From Luteimonas padinae (GTDB taxonomy: Bacteria > Pseudomonadota > Gammaproteobacteria > Xanthomonadales > Xanthomonadaceae), in contig NZ_BMZT01000002.1 of assembly GCF_014652935.1 (NCBI RefSeq), forward strand, positions 124,001-188,000: a DNA stretch of 64,000 nt, written 5' to 3'. Every line of letters starts with the position of its first letter. Position 1 is the stretch's first letter. A program made the position numbers and the translations under genes. Positions 21,774 through 31,608 of this stretch are shown one piece after another. A model generated the notes under the pieces. The model saw only the letters and a list, made by a program, of their open reading frames with translations, was not told the DNA's origin and ran no database searches.

Positions 21774-22034
21774 ATGGCCATCGACACCGGCAAGATCATC
21801 GAAGACAACAAGCGCGGCGAAAACGACACCGGCTCCACGGAAGTCCAGGTGGCGCTGCTCACCGCCCGCATCGTGCACCTGACCGAGCACTTCAAGGTCC
21901 ACAAGCAGGACCACCACAGCCGCCGCGGCCTGCTGAAGATGGTCAACCAGCGCCGCAGCCTGCTCGACTACCTGCACCGCAAGGACGTCGGCCGCTACAA
22001 GGCGCTGATCGAGAAGCTCGGCCTGCGTCGCTGA
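21774..22034 (+). CDS. rpsO: 30S ribosomal protein S15
   Basis: S15 is a primary 16S rRNA-binding protein of the small subunit. The 86-residue product contains the family signature [20 protein letters not shown] and the C-terminal [20 protein letters not shown]. The ATG at 21774 is preceded by AAAGGCAAAGG. It is followed by a strong terminator, then pnp, the conserved rpsO-pnp order. Confidence 0.97.
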   Translation: MAIDTGKIIEDNKRGENDTGSTEVQVALLTARIVHLTEHFKVHKQDHHSRRGLLKMVNQRRSLLDYLHRKDVGRYKALIEKLGLRR

Positions 22035-22045
22035 TCCAGACCCCG

Positions 22046-22077
22046 CCGCGGCGCAGAAATGCGCCGCGGTTCTTTTT
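22046..22077 (+). terminator. Rho-independent terminator after rpsO
   Basis: CCGCGGCGCA and TGCGCCGCGG form a perfect 10-bp stem with a GAAA loop, followed by TTCTTTTT. It sits 12 bases after the rpsO stop and may separate rpsO from pnp. Confidence 0.93.
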
Positions 22078-22158
22078 CCGGCTCGCCGCAGGCGCGCCAC
22101 CCGGCCAGGGCAAGGGCCCGCACCGGTTCATCGCAAGACGCACCAAGGAATTCACAAC

Positions 22159-24267
22159 GTGGCAAAAGTTACCAAGAGCTTCCAGTACGGCGATCGCACC
22201 GTCACCCTCGAGACCGGCGAGATCGCGCGCCAGGCGGGAGGCGCGGTCATGGTCTCCTGCGACGGCACCGTGCTGCTGGTCACCGCAGTCGCGGCGAAGA
22301 CCGCCCGTGAAGGGCAGGACTTCTTCCCGCTGACCGTCGACTACCAGGAGAAGTTCTACGCCGGCGGCCGCATTCCCGGCGGCTTCTTCAAGCGCGAAGG
22401 CCGCGCGACCGAGAAGGAGACGCTGACCTCGCGCCTGATCGACCGTCCGATCCGCCCGCTGTTCCCCGACGGCTTCCGCAACGAAGTGCAGATCATCGCC
22501 ACGGTGATGTCGATGAACCCCGAGGTCGACGGCGACATCCTCGCCCTGATCGGCGCATCGGCCGCGCTGTCGCTGTCGGGCGCGCCCTTCGACGGCCCGA
22601 TCGGCGCCGCCAAGGTCGGCTACAAGGACGGCCAGTACCTGCTCAACCCGACCGTGTCGGAGCTGAAGGAGTCCGACCTCGAGCTCGTGGTCGCCGGTAC
22701 CGCGAACGCCGTGCTGATGGTGGAGTCCGAGGCCAACGTGCTGTCGGAAGAGGTGATGCTGGGTGCGGTGATGTTCGGCCACAAGGCCATGCAGGTCGCC
22801 ATCTCGACGATCAACGAACTGGTCGCCGAAGCCGGCAAGCCGAAGTGGGAATGGGCCGCCCCGGCCGCGAACGAGGGCCTGGTCAGCGCGCTGCGCACCG
22901 CCATCGGCGAGCAGCTGGCCGGCGCCTTCCAGGTGCGCGACAAGCTCGAGCGCCGCGACACCATCTCCAAGGTCAAGAAGGCCATCCTCGAGGCGCTCGC
23001 GCCGGAGGCCGAAGCCAACGCCTGGTCGGCGAACGAGCTGTCCAAGGAGTTCGGCGAGCAGGAATACCAGACCATGCGCAATTCGGTCCTGAAGACCAAG
23101 GTGCGCATCGACGGCCGCGCGCTGGACACCGTGCGCCCGATCAGCTCCAAGGTCGGCGTGCTGCCGCGCGTGCACGGCTCCTCGCTGTTCACCCGCGGCG
23201 AGACCCAGGCGATCGTCGCCGTCACCCTGGGCACCGCCCGCGACGGCCAGATCATCGATGCCGTCTCCGGCGAGTACAAGGAGCACTTCCTGTTCCACTA
23301 CAACTTCCCCCCGTACTCCGTGGGTGAAGCCGGCCGCATGATGGGCCCGAAGCGTCGCGAGATCGGCCACGGCCGCCTGGCCAAGCGCGGCGTGCTCGCG
23401 GTGATGCCGACGATGGAGGAGTTCCCGTACACCATCCGCGTCGTGTCCGAGATCACCGAGTCGAACGGTTCCTCGTCGATGGCGTCGGTCTGCGGCTCGT
23501 CGCTGGCGCTGATGGACGCGGGCGTGCCGATCAAGGCGCCGGTGGCCGGCATCGCCATGGGCCTGGTGAAGGAAGGCGACGACTACGTCGTGCTGTCCGA
23601 CATCCTGGGCGACGAGGACCACCTCGGCGACATGGACTTCAAGGTGGCCGGCACCGACGCGGGCATCACCGCCCTGCAGATGGACATCAAGATCCAGGGC
23701 ATCACCGAAGACATCATGAAGGTGGCGCTGGAGCAGGCCAAGCGTGGCCGCCTGCACATCCTGGGCGAAATGGCGAACTCGCTGACCCAGGCCCGTTCGG
23801 AGCTGTCCGACTTCGCGCCGCGCCTGATCACCATCAAGATCCACCCCGACAAGATCCGCGAAGTGATCGGCAAGGGCGGTTCGGTCATCCAGGCGATCAC
23901 CAAGGAGACCGGCACCCAGATCGACATCCAGGACGATGGCACGATCACCATCGCCTCGGTCGATGCCGCCGCCGGCAAGGCCGCCAAGGACCGCATCGAG
24001 CAGATCACCTCCGACGTCGAGCCGGGCCGCATCTACGAGGGCAAGGTCGTCAAGCTGATGGACTTCGGCGCCTTCGTGACGATCTCCCCCGGCAAGGACG
24101 GCCTGGTGCACGTTTCGCAGATCTCCAACGAGCGCGTCGAGAAGGTCGGCGACGTGCTGAAGGAAGGCGACGTGGTCAAGGTCAAGGTGCTGGAAGTCGA
24201 CAAGCAGGGCCGCATCCGCCTGTCGATGAAGGCCGTCGAGGAAGGCGAGGGCACGCCGGCCGCCTGA
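22159..24267 (+). CDS. pnp: Polyribonucleotide nucleotidyltransferase (PNPase)
   Basis: PNPase degrades RNA 3' to 5' by phosphorolysis and is part of the RNA degradosome. The 702-residue protein has two RNase PH-like domains with [20 protein letters not shown] and the catalytic-core stretch around [19 protein letters not shown]. These are followed by KH ([11 protein letters not shown], near residue 570) and S1 ([15 protein letters not shown], near 625) domains. The start is GTG at 22159 with CAAGGAA upstream. Confidence 0.97.
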   Translation: MAKVTKSFQYGDRTVTLETGEIARQAGGAVMVSCDGTVLLVTAVAAKTAREGQDFFPLTVDYQEKFYAGGRIPGGFFKREGRATEKETLTSRLIDRPIRPLFPDGFRNEVQIIATVMSMNPEVDGDILALIGASAALSLSGAPFDGPIGAAKVGYKDGQYLLNPTVSELKESDLELVVAGTANAVLMVESEANVLSEEVMLGAVMFGHKAMQVAISTINELVAEAGKPKWEWAAPAANEGLVSALRTAIGEQLAGAFQVRDKLERRDTISKVKKAILEALAPEAEANAWSANELSKEFGEQEYQTMRNSVLKTKVRIDGRALDTVRPISSKVGVLPRVHGSSLFTRGETQAIVAVTLGTARDGQIIDAVSGEYKEHFLFHYNFPPYSVGEAGRMMGPKRREIGHGRLAKRGVLAVMPTMEEFPYTIRVVSEITESNGSSSMASVCGSSLALMDAGVPIKAPVAGIAMGLVKEGDDYVVLSDILGDEDHLGDMDFKVAGTDAGITALQMDIKIQGITEDIMKVALEQAKRGRLHILGEMANSLTQARSELSDFAPRLITIKIHPDKIREVIGKGGSVIQAITKETGTQIDIQDDGTITIASVDAAAGKAAKDRIEQITSDVEPGRIYEGKVVKLMDFGAFVTISPGKDGLVHVSQISNERVEKVGDVLKEGDVVKVKVLEVDKQGRIRLSMKAVEEGEGTPAA

Positions 24268-24320
24268 GCCGGTCGCCCATGTCGCAGCGCGCCTGGTGCG
24301 CGCTGCGACGGAATGAAGAA

Positions 24321-24347
24321 GAGCGGGCTTCGGCCCGCTCTTTTTTT
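24321..24347 (+). terminator. Rho-independent terminator after pnp
   Basis: GAGCGGGC-TTCG-GCCCGCTC (8 bp, stable TTCG loop) is followed by seven T. A second hairpin (GTCGCAGCGCGC/GCGCGCTGCGAC) lies just upstream at about 24283-24309. On the minus strand the stem also faces the end of the DUF1501 gene, so it may act in both directions. Confidence 0.92.
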
Positions 24348-24382
24348 GTTCCAGGTGGCAGCCACCGACCGCCGCCGGCGGC

Positions 24383-25762
24383 TCAGGCCGCAGGCACCCG
24401 CAATCGCGTGCGTGGACCGGGTGGGATGCCGTAGACCGGCGGCATGTCCTGCCCCTGGACGATGCCCAGCGGCGCGTACCCCGCGTACTGCGGAAATACC
24501 TGGCCCAGGCGGTTGTTGGCCATGCGCCGGATCAGCAGCTCGGAGAACACCTGGCGGTAATCGGTGGTGACCGGGAGGTCGCCGAACCAGGGCGCCAGCA
24601 CCTCGGGATCGAGGCCCGGCCAGGTGCCGTAGAAGCGCCGGCCGTTGACCGCGTCGCCCAGCACCAGCATCGGATTGCCATAGCCGTGGTCGGTGCCGCC
24701 GCTGCCGTTCTGGCGCACGCGACGCCCGAACTCGGACTGCACCATCACCGTGACCCGCGAGGATTCGCCGCCGGCGGCCATCTCGATGTAGAACGCGGTC
24801 AGGGCCTCGGACAGCTCGGCGATCCTGTTCTGGTAGTAGTGGTAGCCGCTGCCGGCGGTGCCCTGGCCGTCGTGCGTGTCCCAGCCACCGAGGTCGAGGG
24901 TGGCGTAGCGCAGGCTGGTGCCGAAGCGGATCGCCTGCGCCACCGTCCACAGCTGGCGCGCGAAGGTGCTGGTGGGCCAGCCGGCGGGCAGGGTGGCGGT
25001 GAAGGGCAGCTCGCGGATGCGGCGCAGTGCGGCGTCGCCGGCACGGGCCTGCTGTTCGACCGCCGCGCGGCCGGACACGAAGCTGCCAAGCACGTCGTTC
25101 ACGCCGACCAGGTTCGCCGGGCGCCCGCCGCCCGACTCGCGCCACTGCCAGGGGCCGGCGTTGAGCGCGAACTCGTTGGGGCTGGCCATCGACAGCGCAT
25201 CGGTGTTGCCAAGCAGGCTGGCCGGCTGGCCGTTGCTGACGCCCAGCAGCGGCAGCCCGGCGGTCGCGCCCGAAGGGTCGCTGGCCCAGGCGCGCGCCAG
25301 CCAGCCGCTGCCGCCGCCGGCCCGTCCGGGCGTGCCGAGGTCGCAATAGAGCTGGGCGTCGAAATGGCTGCGGGTGAGCGTCGTCGACATGCCGCAGGCA
25401 TGCACGATGGCCAGCCGCGATTCCTGCCACAGCGCATGCAGGCCGGCGGCCGACGGATGCAGGCCGAAGCCGGTGCCGCCGCCGCCCTGCAGGGTCAGCG
25501 GCAGCGCGCCGTAGGCGCCGCTGGCGGCGATCGCCAGCGAAGGGCGCGCCTCCTCGTAGTGGCCGCGGTCGTTGCCGTCGATCGGCACGACCAGGTTCAG
25601 GCCGTCGATGCCGCCGCGCAGGAACACGTGCACCAGGGTGTCGTGCGGCGTGCCGGCGGCGGCCGGCGGCGCGTAGAACATCGACGGGGCGACGCCGGCG
25701 ATGGCGGCGGTGGCGCAGCAACCCTTGAGGAAGGCGCGGCGCGAGAGCGTGTGGTCGGCCAT
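24383..25762 (-). CDS. DUF1501 domain protein, Tat-exported
   Basis: This 459-residue protein belongs to the DUF1501 family, related to the sulfatase/alkaline-phosphatase fold but without an assigned reaction. The N-terminus has a twin-arginine signal (LSRRAFLKGCCATAAIAG), so it should be folded before export. Family landmarks include VHVFLRGGIDGLNLVVP, YCDLGTPG, DLGGWDTHDGQG and VMVQSEFGRR, then NGSGGTDHGYGNPMLVLG. It lies 10 bases downstream of a DUF1800 gene; these two families are almost always adjacent, so they probably act together outside the cytoplasm. Confidence 0.88.
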   Translation of the reverse strand: MADHTLSRRAFLKGCCATAAIAGVAPSMFYAPPAAAGTPHDTLVHVFLRGGIDGLNLVVPIDGNDRGHYEEARPSLAIAASGAYGALPLTLQGGGGTGFGLHPSAAGLHALWQESRLAIVHACGMSTTLTRSHFDAQLYCDLGTPGRAGGGSGWLARAWASDPSGATAGLPLLGVSNGQPASLLGNTDALSMASPNEFALNAGPWQWRESGGGRPANLVGVNDVLGSFVSGRAAVEQQARAGDAALRRIRELPFTATLPAGWPTSTFARQLWTVAQAIRFGTSLRYATLDLGGWDTHDGQGTAGSGYHYYQNRIAELSEALTAFYIEMAAGGESSRVTVMVQSEFGRRVRQNGSGGTDHGYGNPMLVLGDAVNGRRFYGTWPGLDPEVLAPWFGDLPVTTDYRQVFSELLIRRMANNRLGQVFPQYAGYAPLGIVQGQDMPPVYGIPPGPRTRLRVPAA

Positions 25763-25772
25763 GGCGGAATCC

Positions 25773-27491
25773 TCAGCGAGTGGCGAATTCGGGCGACATC
25801 AGCAGCAGCGAGACCATGCTGCGCAGGCGGTCGTGGTTGTAGTGCGCCCGGAGGTCGCTGCCGCTCCAGGCATTGCTGTCGGCGATGACGTAGGACGAGG
25901 ACGCGCCCTGGGCCATGAAGGCGCGCAGCATCTGCAGCCGCGCCGGCGCCGGCGGCCGGCCCAGCAGGCGCAGGCACCAGAAGTCGACCAGGTTGGCCGC
26001 GGTCCAGCTGGCGACGCCCGCGCGGCTGTCCTCGACGACGGGCAGCAGGCGCTGGTCGTCGTCGCTGGTCTCGGTGAGCCAGGACAGCATCCGCCAGGTC
26101 ATGCCGAAGCTGTTCGCGCCCGACCAGGCATCGGCGTCGTCGGCATAGCCGTTGGGCGCGGGCCAGTCGTAGGGCACGTGCCCGGTGCCGGCCAGGCGCC
26201 ACATGAATCCGTCGCCGTGCGCGTGCGCCGGGCGCAGCGTGTACGTGCTGCCGGCCGCCCGCAGCGCCGCGGCGATCACTTCCGACGGCCGCCGGCGCTT
26301 GCCCTGGCGCGCCTCGCGCACCTCGGCCGAACGCAGGATATGGCGCAGCACCACGCGGATCTGGTCGGCGTCCTGCCAGCGCTGGCGGAACAGCGTCGCC
26401 GCGCTCTCAACCAGCGATGCCGGCGCGGCATCGCCGGCGAAGTGGCGCACCAGCTTGCGGCAGATGAAGCGCGCCACGCGCGGGTGGCTGGCGATGCGGT
26501 CGAGCACGTCGCGCCCGTCCTTCATCGCCGGCTGCTCGGGCGGCAGGTACATGCCGAGCACGAACTTCGGACCGGTGTCGTGCCAGGCCGCGCGGTAGAC
26601 GAAGCTGCCGTCGTTCTCGGACGGGTATTGCCAGTGGCCGTTGCGCAGCGTCCAGCCGGTGAACGCGGCCGCGGTCTCGTAGACGTCGACGTCGGTGTAG
26701 CCGATGGGGTAGGACGGATCTTCCGGGCAGGGCGGTACCTGCCCGGGATTCATGAAACCCAGGTAGTTCTCCGCGCCGAAGGTGTGCAGCTCCAGCAGTT
26801 CGCGGGCGAAGTTCTCGTTCGGGCCGGAGCGCGTGTTGGAGCGGTTGTCGAGGTAGTACAGCATCGCCGTGCTGGACGCGACCGCCTCCAGCATGGCGCG
26901 GAAGCTGCCCAGTGCGTGGCTGCGGATGACGTCGCGGCTGTGATGCACGAACACCGGGCCGGCGTCGTAGTCGCTGCCGGTGACGTGGAAATGGTCGTGC
27001 CAGAACGTGGTCATCCGCTCCTGCAGCTGCCGCTTCGAGAACGCGGCGCGCATCACCGAGGCGCGCTGCGATTCCCAGGCGGGGATCATGCGCACGTCCC
27101 AGGGCGCGCCGCTGGCGACGTGGTCGGCCCAGAGCTGGGTGAGGCTCTTGCCCAGGGTGGTGTAGCCGGCGCCGGACAGGCGCGCGTCCATGGCGGAATC
27201 GTCGATCGACTCCCAGGCCAGCTGCTGCTCGACCAGGGCCTCGTAGCGTGCGGTGTCGTTCCCGCCGAGCGCGTTGAAGGCCTCGCGGGCGCCGGGGAAG
27301 ATCCCGTAGCCCAGCCGGCTCCAGGCGCGCACCCAGGCCGGCGCGGGCGGCAGGTGCCGGACGGGCGGGCGCAGGCGGTTGTCGATGTCGCCGGGCCCGG
27401 TGCCGGGTGGAGGGAGCGGCGGCGCGGGGCGCATCGCGGTGCGCCGCGGGTCGTGGCCGTAGCGCTCCCGCAGCACGGCATCGATCGACAT
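25773..27491 (-). CDS. DUF1800 domain protein
   Basis: This 572-residue protein is a DUF1800 family member of unknown biochemical function. Diagnostic stretches are RMTTFWHDHFHVTG, NENFARELLELHTFGAENY and YTDVDVYETAAAFTGW, then ARFICRKLVRHFAGD. I chose the ATG at 27491 because AGGAG lies 4-8 bases upstream; ATGs at 27521 and 27566 would extend it by up to 25 residues. No classical signal peptide is visible, so it may depend on its DUF1501 partner for export, which is inference. It is transcribed towards and with that gene. Confidence 0.85.
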   Translation of the reverse strand: MSIDAVLRERYGHDPRRTAMRPAPPLPPPGTGPGDIDNRLRPPVRHLPPAPAWVRAWSRLGYGIFPGAREAFNALGGNDTARYEALVEQQLAWESIDDSAMDARLSGAGYTTLGKSLTQLWADHVASGAPWDVRMIPAWESQRASVMRAAFSKRQLQERMTTFWHDHFHVTGSDYDAGPVFVHHSRDVIRSHALGSFRAMLEAVASSTAMLYYLDNRSNTRSGPNENFARELLELHTFGAENYLGFMNPGQVPPCPEDPSYPIGYTDVDVYETAAAFTGWTLRNGHWQYPSENDGSFVYRAAWHDTGPKFVLGMYLPPEQPAMKDGRDVLDRIASHPRVARFICRKLVRHFAGDAAPASLVESAATLFRQRWQDADQIRVVLRHILRSAEVREARQGKRRRPSEVIAAALRAAGSTYTLRPAHAHGDGFMWRLAGTGHVPYDWPAPNGYADDADAWSGANSFGMTWRMLSWLTETSDDDQRLLPVVEDSRAGVASWTAANLVDFWCLRLLGRPPAPARLQMLRAFMAQGASSSYVIADSNAWSGSDLRAHYNHDRLRSMVSLLLMSPEFATR

Positions 27492-27638
27492 GCGGCTCCT
27501 GGCCGCGATGGTCACTGGCATGGTCTCCCCCGACGCGATGGTCGTCCCGTCGCGACTATCGCGCACGGGAAGCGCCGTGGCTGTGACCGTCGGCAGGGAT
27601 CGGACGGGCAGTGGGGCGGCCGGGGCCTCCGGCCGCGC

Positions 27639-29042
27639 TCAGACCCAGCCGAAGGCGTAGAACAGCCCGATGATCACGAACACCGCCAGGGTCTTGATGA
27701 CCGTGATCGCGAAGATGTCCTTGTAGGCCTGGCGGTGGGTCAGGCCGGTGACCGCGAGCAGGGTGATCACCGCACCGTTGTGGGGCAGGGTGTCCATGCC
27801 GCCCGACGCCATCGAGGCCACGCGGTGCAGCACCTCCATCGGGATTCCGGCCGCGTTCGCGTTGGCGATGAAGGTGTCGGCCATCGCCGCCAGCGCGATC
27901 GACATGCCGCCGGAGGCGGAGCCGGTGATGCCGGCCAGTGCGGTGACCGTGACCGCCTCGTTGATCAGCGGGTTGGGGATCGACCCCAGGGCACCGGCGA
28001 CCAGCAGGAAGCCGGGCAGGGCGGCGATCACGGCGCCGAAGCCGTATTCGGAGGCGGTGTTCATCGACGCCAGCAGGGCGCCGCCGATGGCCGACTTCGT
28101 GCTTTCGGCGAAGTGCGCGAACACGGTCCTCCAGGCGAAGGCGAGCACGGTCAGGATGCCGATCAGCAGCGCGCCCATCACCGCCCAGATCGCGGCGATC
28201 TTCGCCACCTCCTGCACCACCGGGGCGGGGTTGCCGATCACCGCCGGGATGAAGCTGTGGCTGTCGCCGTACCAGCCCGGGATCAGCCGCGTCAGCACCA
28301 GGTTCGAGACGCCCACCATGACCAGCGGCAGCAGCGCGATCAGCGGGTGGGCGAGCTTCTCGCCGATGAAGGCGGCGGGCTCGTTGAGCAGGGTGGCGGG
28401 ATCGCCGTAGCCTTCGCCGGCGGCCTGGGCCACGCGGCGGCGCCAGTTGAGGTAGGCCAGGCCGAGGATGAGGATGAACACACCGCCCAGGGTGCCGAGC
28501 ACCGGCGCCGCCCAGGTGTCGGTGCCGAAGAAGGCGGTCGGGATGATGTTCTGGATCTGCGGCGTGCCCGGCAGCGCATCCATGGTGAAGGTGAAGGCGC
28601 CCAGCGCGATCGTGCCCGGGATCAGGCGCTTGGGGATGTTGCCCTGGCGGAACAGCTCGGCCGCGAACGGATACACCGCGAACACCACCACGAACAGCGA
28701 CACGCCGCCGTAGGTCAGCACCGCGCAGACGATCACGATCGACAGCATCGCCCGCTGCGCGCCGACCACGCGGATGGTGGCCGCGACGATCGATTTCGAG
28801 AACCCCGAGAGCTCGATCAGCTTGCCGAACACCGCGCCCAGCAGGAACACCGGGAAATAAAGCTTCAGGAAGCCGACCATCTTGTCCATGAACAGGCCGG
28901 TGAACATCGGCGCGACCAGCGACGGGTCGGTCAGCAGCACCGCGCCGAGCGCTGCGATCGGCGCGAACAGGATCACGCTGTGGCCGCGGTAGGCGACGTA
29001 CATCAGGAACACCAGCGCGGCCAGCACGATCAGGAACGACAT
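27639..29042 (-). CDS. GntP-family permease, candidate 3-hydroxybutyrate/organic-acid importer
   Basis: The 467-residue protein has about twelve membrane segments and matches the GntP family of proton-coupled permeases, which includes gluconate and D-beta-hydroxybutyrate carriers. Supporting motifs are VFGKLIELSG, GGVSLFVVVFAVYPFA, DALPGTPQIQN and the late HNGAVITLLAVTGLTH. The ATG at 29042 (MSFLIVL) has AAGGG upstream. It is divergent from a TonB-dependent receptor and within 8 kb of 3-hydroxybutyrate dehydrogenase. That makes a hydroxybutyrate or similar hydroxy-acid substrate likely but unproven. Confidence 0.82.
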   Translation of the reverse strand: MSFLIVLAALVFLMYVAYRGHSVILFAPIAALGAVLLTDPSLVAPMFTGLFMDKMVGFLKLYFPVFLLGAVFGKLIELSGFSKSIVAATIRVVGAQRAMLSIVIVCAVLTYGGVSLFVVVFAVYPFAAELFRQGNIPKRLIPGTIALGAFTFTMDALPGTPQIQNIIPTAFFGTDTWAAPVLGTLGGVFILILGLAYLNWRRRVAQAAGEGYGDPATLLNEPAAFIGEKLAHPLIALLPLVMVGVSNLVLTRLIPGWYGDSHSFIPAVIGNPAPVVQEVAKIAAIWAVMGALLIGILTVLAFAWRTVFAHFAESTKSAIGGALLASMNTASEYGFGAVIAALPGFLLVAGALGSIPNPLINEAVTVTALAGITGSASGGMSIALAAMADTFIANANAAGIPMEVLHRVASMASGGMDTLPHNGAVITLLAVTGLTHRQAYKDIFAITVIKTLAVFVIIGLFYAFGWV

Positions 29043-29125
29043 CGGACACCCTTGCGATCGTGCGGCGCACGACTCCACGGCTGACAGTGTTCCCGCCGGG
29101 CGCAGTCGCGGCCCATTGTCCGAAG

Positions 29126-29160
29126 GTACGATGCCGCCGCGGGCACGCCCTCCCTAGTCT
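29126..29160 (+). promoter_or_regulatory. Shared promoter motif upstream of the TonB-dependent receptor
   Basis: GTACGATGCCGCCGC at 29126-29140 is identical to a motif at 37103-37117, in front of the oligomer hydrolase. In both places a CTA-beginning, -10-like sequence follows 26-27 bases after the TACGAT core (here CTAGTCT at 29154). It may bind the LuxR-type regulator encoded in the same locus; this is inference. Confidence 0.45.
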
Positions 29161-29211
29161 TGGCAGCACGCGGCAAACGGCCGCGAGCACACGAGCATTC
29201 CAGGGGACACC

Positions 29212-31494
29212 ATGAAGCCTGCCCACCTCCGCGCCACCACCCTCAGCCTGGCGATCGTCATGGCCCTGGCCGCGCCCGGCCTGCATGCACAGGACGCCGG
29301 TGCCGCCGATGCCGCTCCCGCCGCCAGCGCCACCGACATCGACGGCATCACCGTCACCGCCCGCCGCCGCGTGGAGTCCATCCAGGACGTGCCGGTGGCG
29401 GTCAGCGCTTTCGGCGAGGAGCAGCTGAAGGACCTGCAGGCCACCGACATCAGCGGTCTGCAGGGCGCGGTGCCGAACCTCAACATCGTGCAGGGTCGCG
29501 GTTCGTCGAACACGGTCAACGTCTTCATCCGCGGCATCGGCCAGCCGGATTCGCTGCAGACCTTCGATCCCGGTGTCGGCATGTACGTCGACGACGTCTA
29601 CTACTCGCGCATCAACGGCGCGCTTTTCTCGCTGTTCGACGTGCAGCAGGTCGAAGTGCTGCGCGGCCCGCAGGGCACGCTGTACGGCAAGAACTCCACC
29701 GGCGGCGCGATCAAGGTCAACACCAGGAACCCGTTCGACGACCAGGGTGGCGCCGTGGAAGTCGGTGTCGGCAGCTTCGGCCGTACCGACTTCCGTGCCT
29801 ACGTGGGTGAGGAGCTGTCCGAGCGGGCCGCCTTCAGCATCGCCGGCGCGTACCTGAAGAACGATGGCTACGTCGAGGATCCGGTCACCGGCGAGGAGTA
29901 CAACGGCGAGGACACGCTGGCCTTCCGCGGCAAGCTCGCGCTGCGCCCGACCGACACCTTCACCGCGACCCTGTCGGCCGACTACACCCGGCAGGACAAC
30001 GCCCTGACCCTGGGCCAGCCGACCGCGCCGCTGATCCGCACCGACCTCGTCTTCGGCCCGGTGGTCCTGCACCAGCCGTCCAGCGACGAATACGACTTCA
30101 GGACCCGGACCTCGTTCCGACCCGACCAGGGCCAGGAGATGACGCACAAGGGCGTCAGCGCGAACCTGCAGTGGGACCTCGGCGAGCAGTGGGCGGTCAA
30201 GAGCATCACCGCGTGGCGCAAGCTCGACACCAGTTCCTTCATCGACATCGATGCCTCGGAATGGGAGCTGGGCGACGTGCTGGTTGAAGTCGACCAGGAG
30301 CAGTTCAGCCAGGAGCTGCAGCTGCAGTACGACAACGGCGGCAACCTGCAGGCGATCTTCGGCGCGTACTACATGAACGAGACGCTGCCGTCCTACCAGG
30401 AGGCTTACGCCAGCGACTTTTTCGGACTGGCGGGCGCGCCGATCGATTTCCTGCGGACCATCGACGACGACCTCGAGACCACCAGCGTTGCCGCCTTCGC
30501 CCACGTCAACTGGGAGTTCGCGCCGACCTGGACGCTGGCCGCGGGCCTGCGCTACTCGCGCGATGAGAAGGACTACTGGCGCACCACCAGTACCTTCTGG
30601 GCGCCGGTGATGGCGGCGCTCAACGAGACGGTGGCCTTCAGCGGAAAGCAGAGCTGGGACGCCTGGACGCCTTCGCTGAGCCTGCAGAAGGCCTTCAGCG
30701 ACAACGTGATGGGCTACGTGTCCGCCAACCGCGGCTTCAAGTCCGGCGGTTTCAACGGCCGCGCGAACTCCGCGCTCGAAACCACCTCGGCCGTGTTCGA
30801 TCCCGAGTTCGTCTGGACCTACGAGGCCGGCGTGAAAATGCGTTCCGGCGATGGCCGCCTGACCGCGAACTTCGCCGGCTTCCACAGCAGCTACGAGGAC
30901 TTCCAGGCCCGCGTTTCCGAAGTGCTGAACCCGGAGTCGCCGACGCCGAGTTTCTCGTTCCCGGTGCTCAACGCCGCGGAAATGGAGATCAACGGCTTCG
31001 AGTTCGAGGGCAGCGCCCGACTGGGCGAGGCCACCCTGCTCAGCGGCCAGGCCAGCTGGATGGACGCCAGCTACAAGTCCTTCGAAGACCTGCGCACCAC
31101 CGATCCGACCAACCCGGCCTACGACCCGACCCTGCACCAGCACGTGCCGTTCTCGCCGGAGTGGACCGCGCGCATTGCCCTGCAGCACAGCTTCCAGCTG
31201 GGCGGCAACGGTGCGCTGACCATCGGTGGCGATGTGTCCTACCGCGGCGACACCTGGCTGTCGGTCGACAACCGTCCGGGCCTGATGCAGGAGGCCTACA
31301 CCACGGCGGGCGCATTCGCGGCGTGGGATTCGCCGCAGTACGCTTGGCAGATCCGCGCCGGCGTGCGCAACCTGACCGACGAGGTGTACAAGGTCGAAGG
31401 CCAGGAGTTCTCGTCGGTGGCCAATATCCAGACCGCCTACTACGCGCCGCCGCGCAACTGGTACCTGACGGTCCGCCGCAACTTCGATTTCTGA
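29212..31494 (+). CDS. TonB-dependent outer-membrane receptor
   Basis: This 760-residue protein is a TonB-dependent transporter that would import a ligand across the outer membrane. It has a cleavable signal peptide (to about residue 24, ..APGLHAQ). A TonB-box-like IDGITVTARRR follows, then a plug domain (VPVAVSAFGEEQL, LRGPQGTLYGKNSTGGAIKV) and a beta-barrel ending in the aromatic WYLTVRRNFDF. It is of the class often annotated as iron-complex or complex-carbon receptor. Its neighbours (GntP permease, hydroxybutyrate dehydrogenase, 3HB-oligomer hydrolase) suggest a 3-hydroxybutyrate oligomer as ligand, an inference. Confidence 0.9.
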   Translation: MKPAHLRATTLSLAIVMALAAPGLHAQDAGAADAAPAASATDIDGITVTARRRVESIQDVPVAVSAFGEEQLKDLQATDISGLQGAVPNLNIVQGRGSSNTVNVFIRGIGQPDSLQTFDPGVGMYVDDVYYSRINGALFSLFDVQQVEVLRGPQGTLYGKNSTGGAIKVNTRNPFDDQGGAVEVGVGSFGRTDFRAYVGEELSERAAFSIAGAYLKNDGYVEDPVTGEEYNGEDTLAFRGKLALRPTDTFTATLSADYTRQDNALTLGQPTAPLIRTDLVFGPVVLHQPSSDEYDFRTRTSFRPDQGQEMTHKGVSANLQWDLGEQWAVKSITAWRKLDTSSFIDIDASEWELGDVLVEVDQEQFSQELQLQYDNGGNLQAIFGAYYMNETLPSYQEAYASDFFGLAGAPIDFLRTIDDDLETTSVAAFAHVNWEFAPTWTLAAGLRYSRDEKDYWRTTSTFWAPVMAALNETVAFSGKQSWDAWTPSLSLQKAFSDNVMGYVSANRGFKSGGFNGRANSALETTSAVFDPEFVWTYEAGVKMRSGDGRLTANFAGFHSSYEDFQARVSEVLNPESPTPSFSFPVLNAAEMEINGFEFEGSARLGEATLLSGQASWMDASYKSFEDLRTTDPTNPAYDPTLHQHVPFSPEWTARIALQHSFQLGGNGALTIGGDVSYRGDTWLSVDNRPGLMQEAYTTAGAFAAWDSPQYAWQIRAGVRNLTDEVYKVEGQEFSSVANIQTAYYAPPRNWYLTVRRNFDF

Positions 31495-31608
31495 TCGAAG
31501 GCGCAGGCTGCCCAACGGGCCGCGGGTCCAGCCGCGGCCCGCTGCGTTTATGCTCGCGCAGGAAATTCCAGGGGGAACGGGCATGATGGCGCGGACGACC
31601 AGGTCACC

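Noticed and set aside
25701..29084. 1127-codon plus-strand frame opposite DUF1501, DUF1800 and the permease
   Set aside because: Composition is Gln/His/Arg/Gly-rich, no family motif is present, and three well-supported minus-strand genes cover it.
29212..31494. TonB-dependent receptor as a siderophore receptor
   Set aside because: No siderophore synthesis gene, FecR/sigma factor or Fur-box-like site is nearby, and the neighbours point to carbon uptake. This is not excluded, only less likely.
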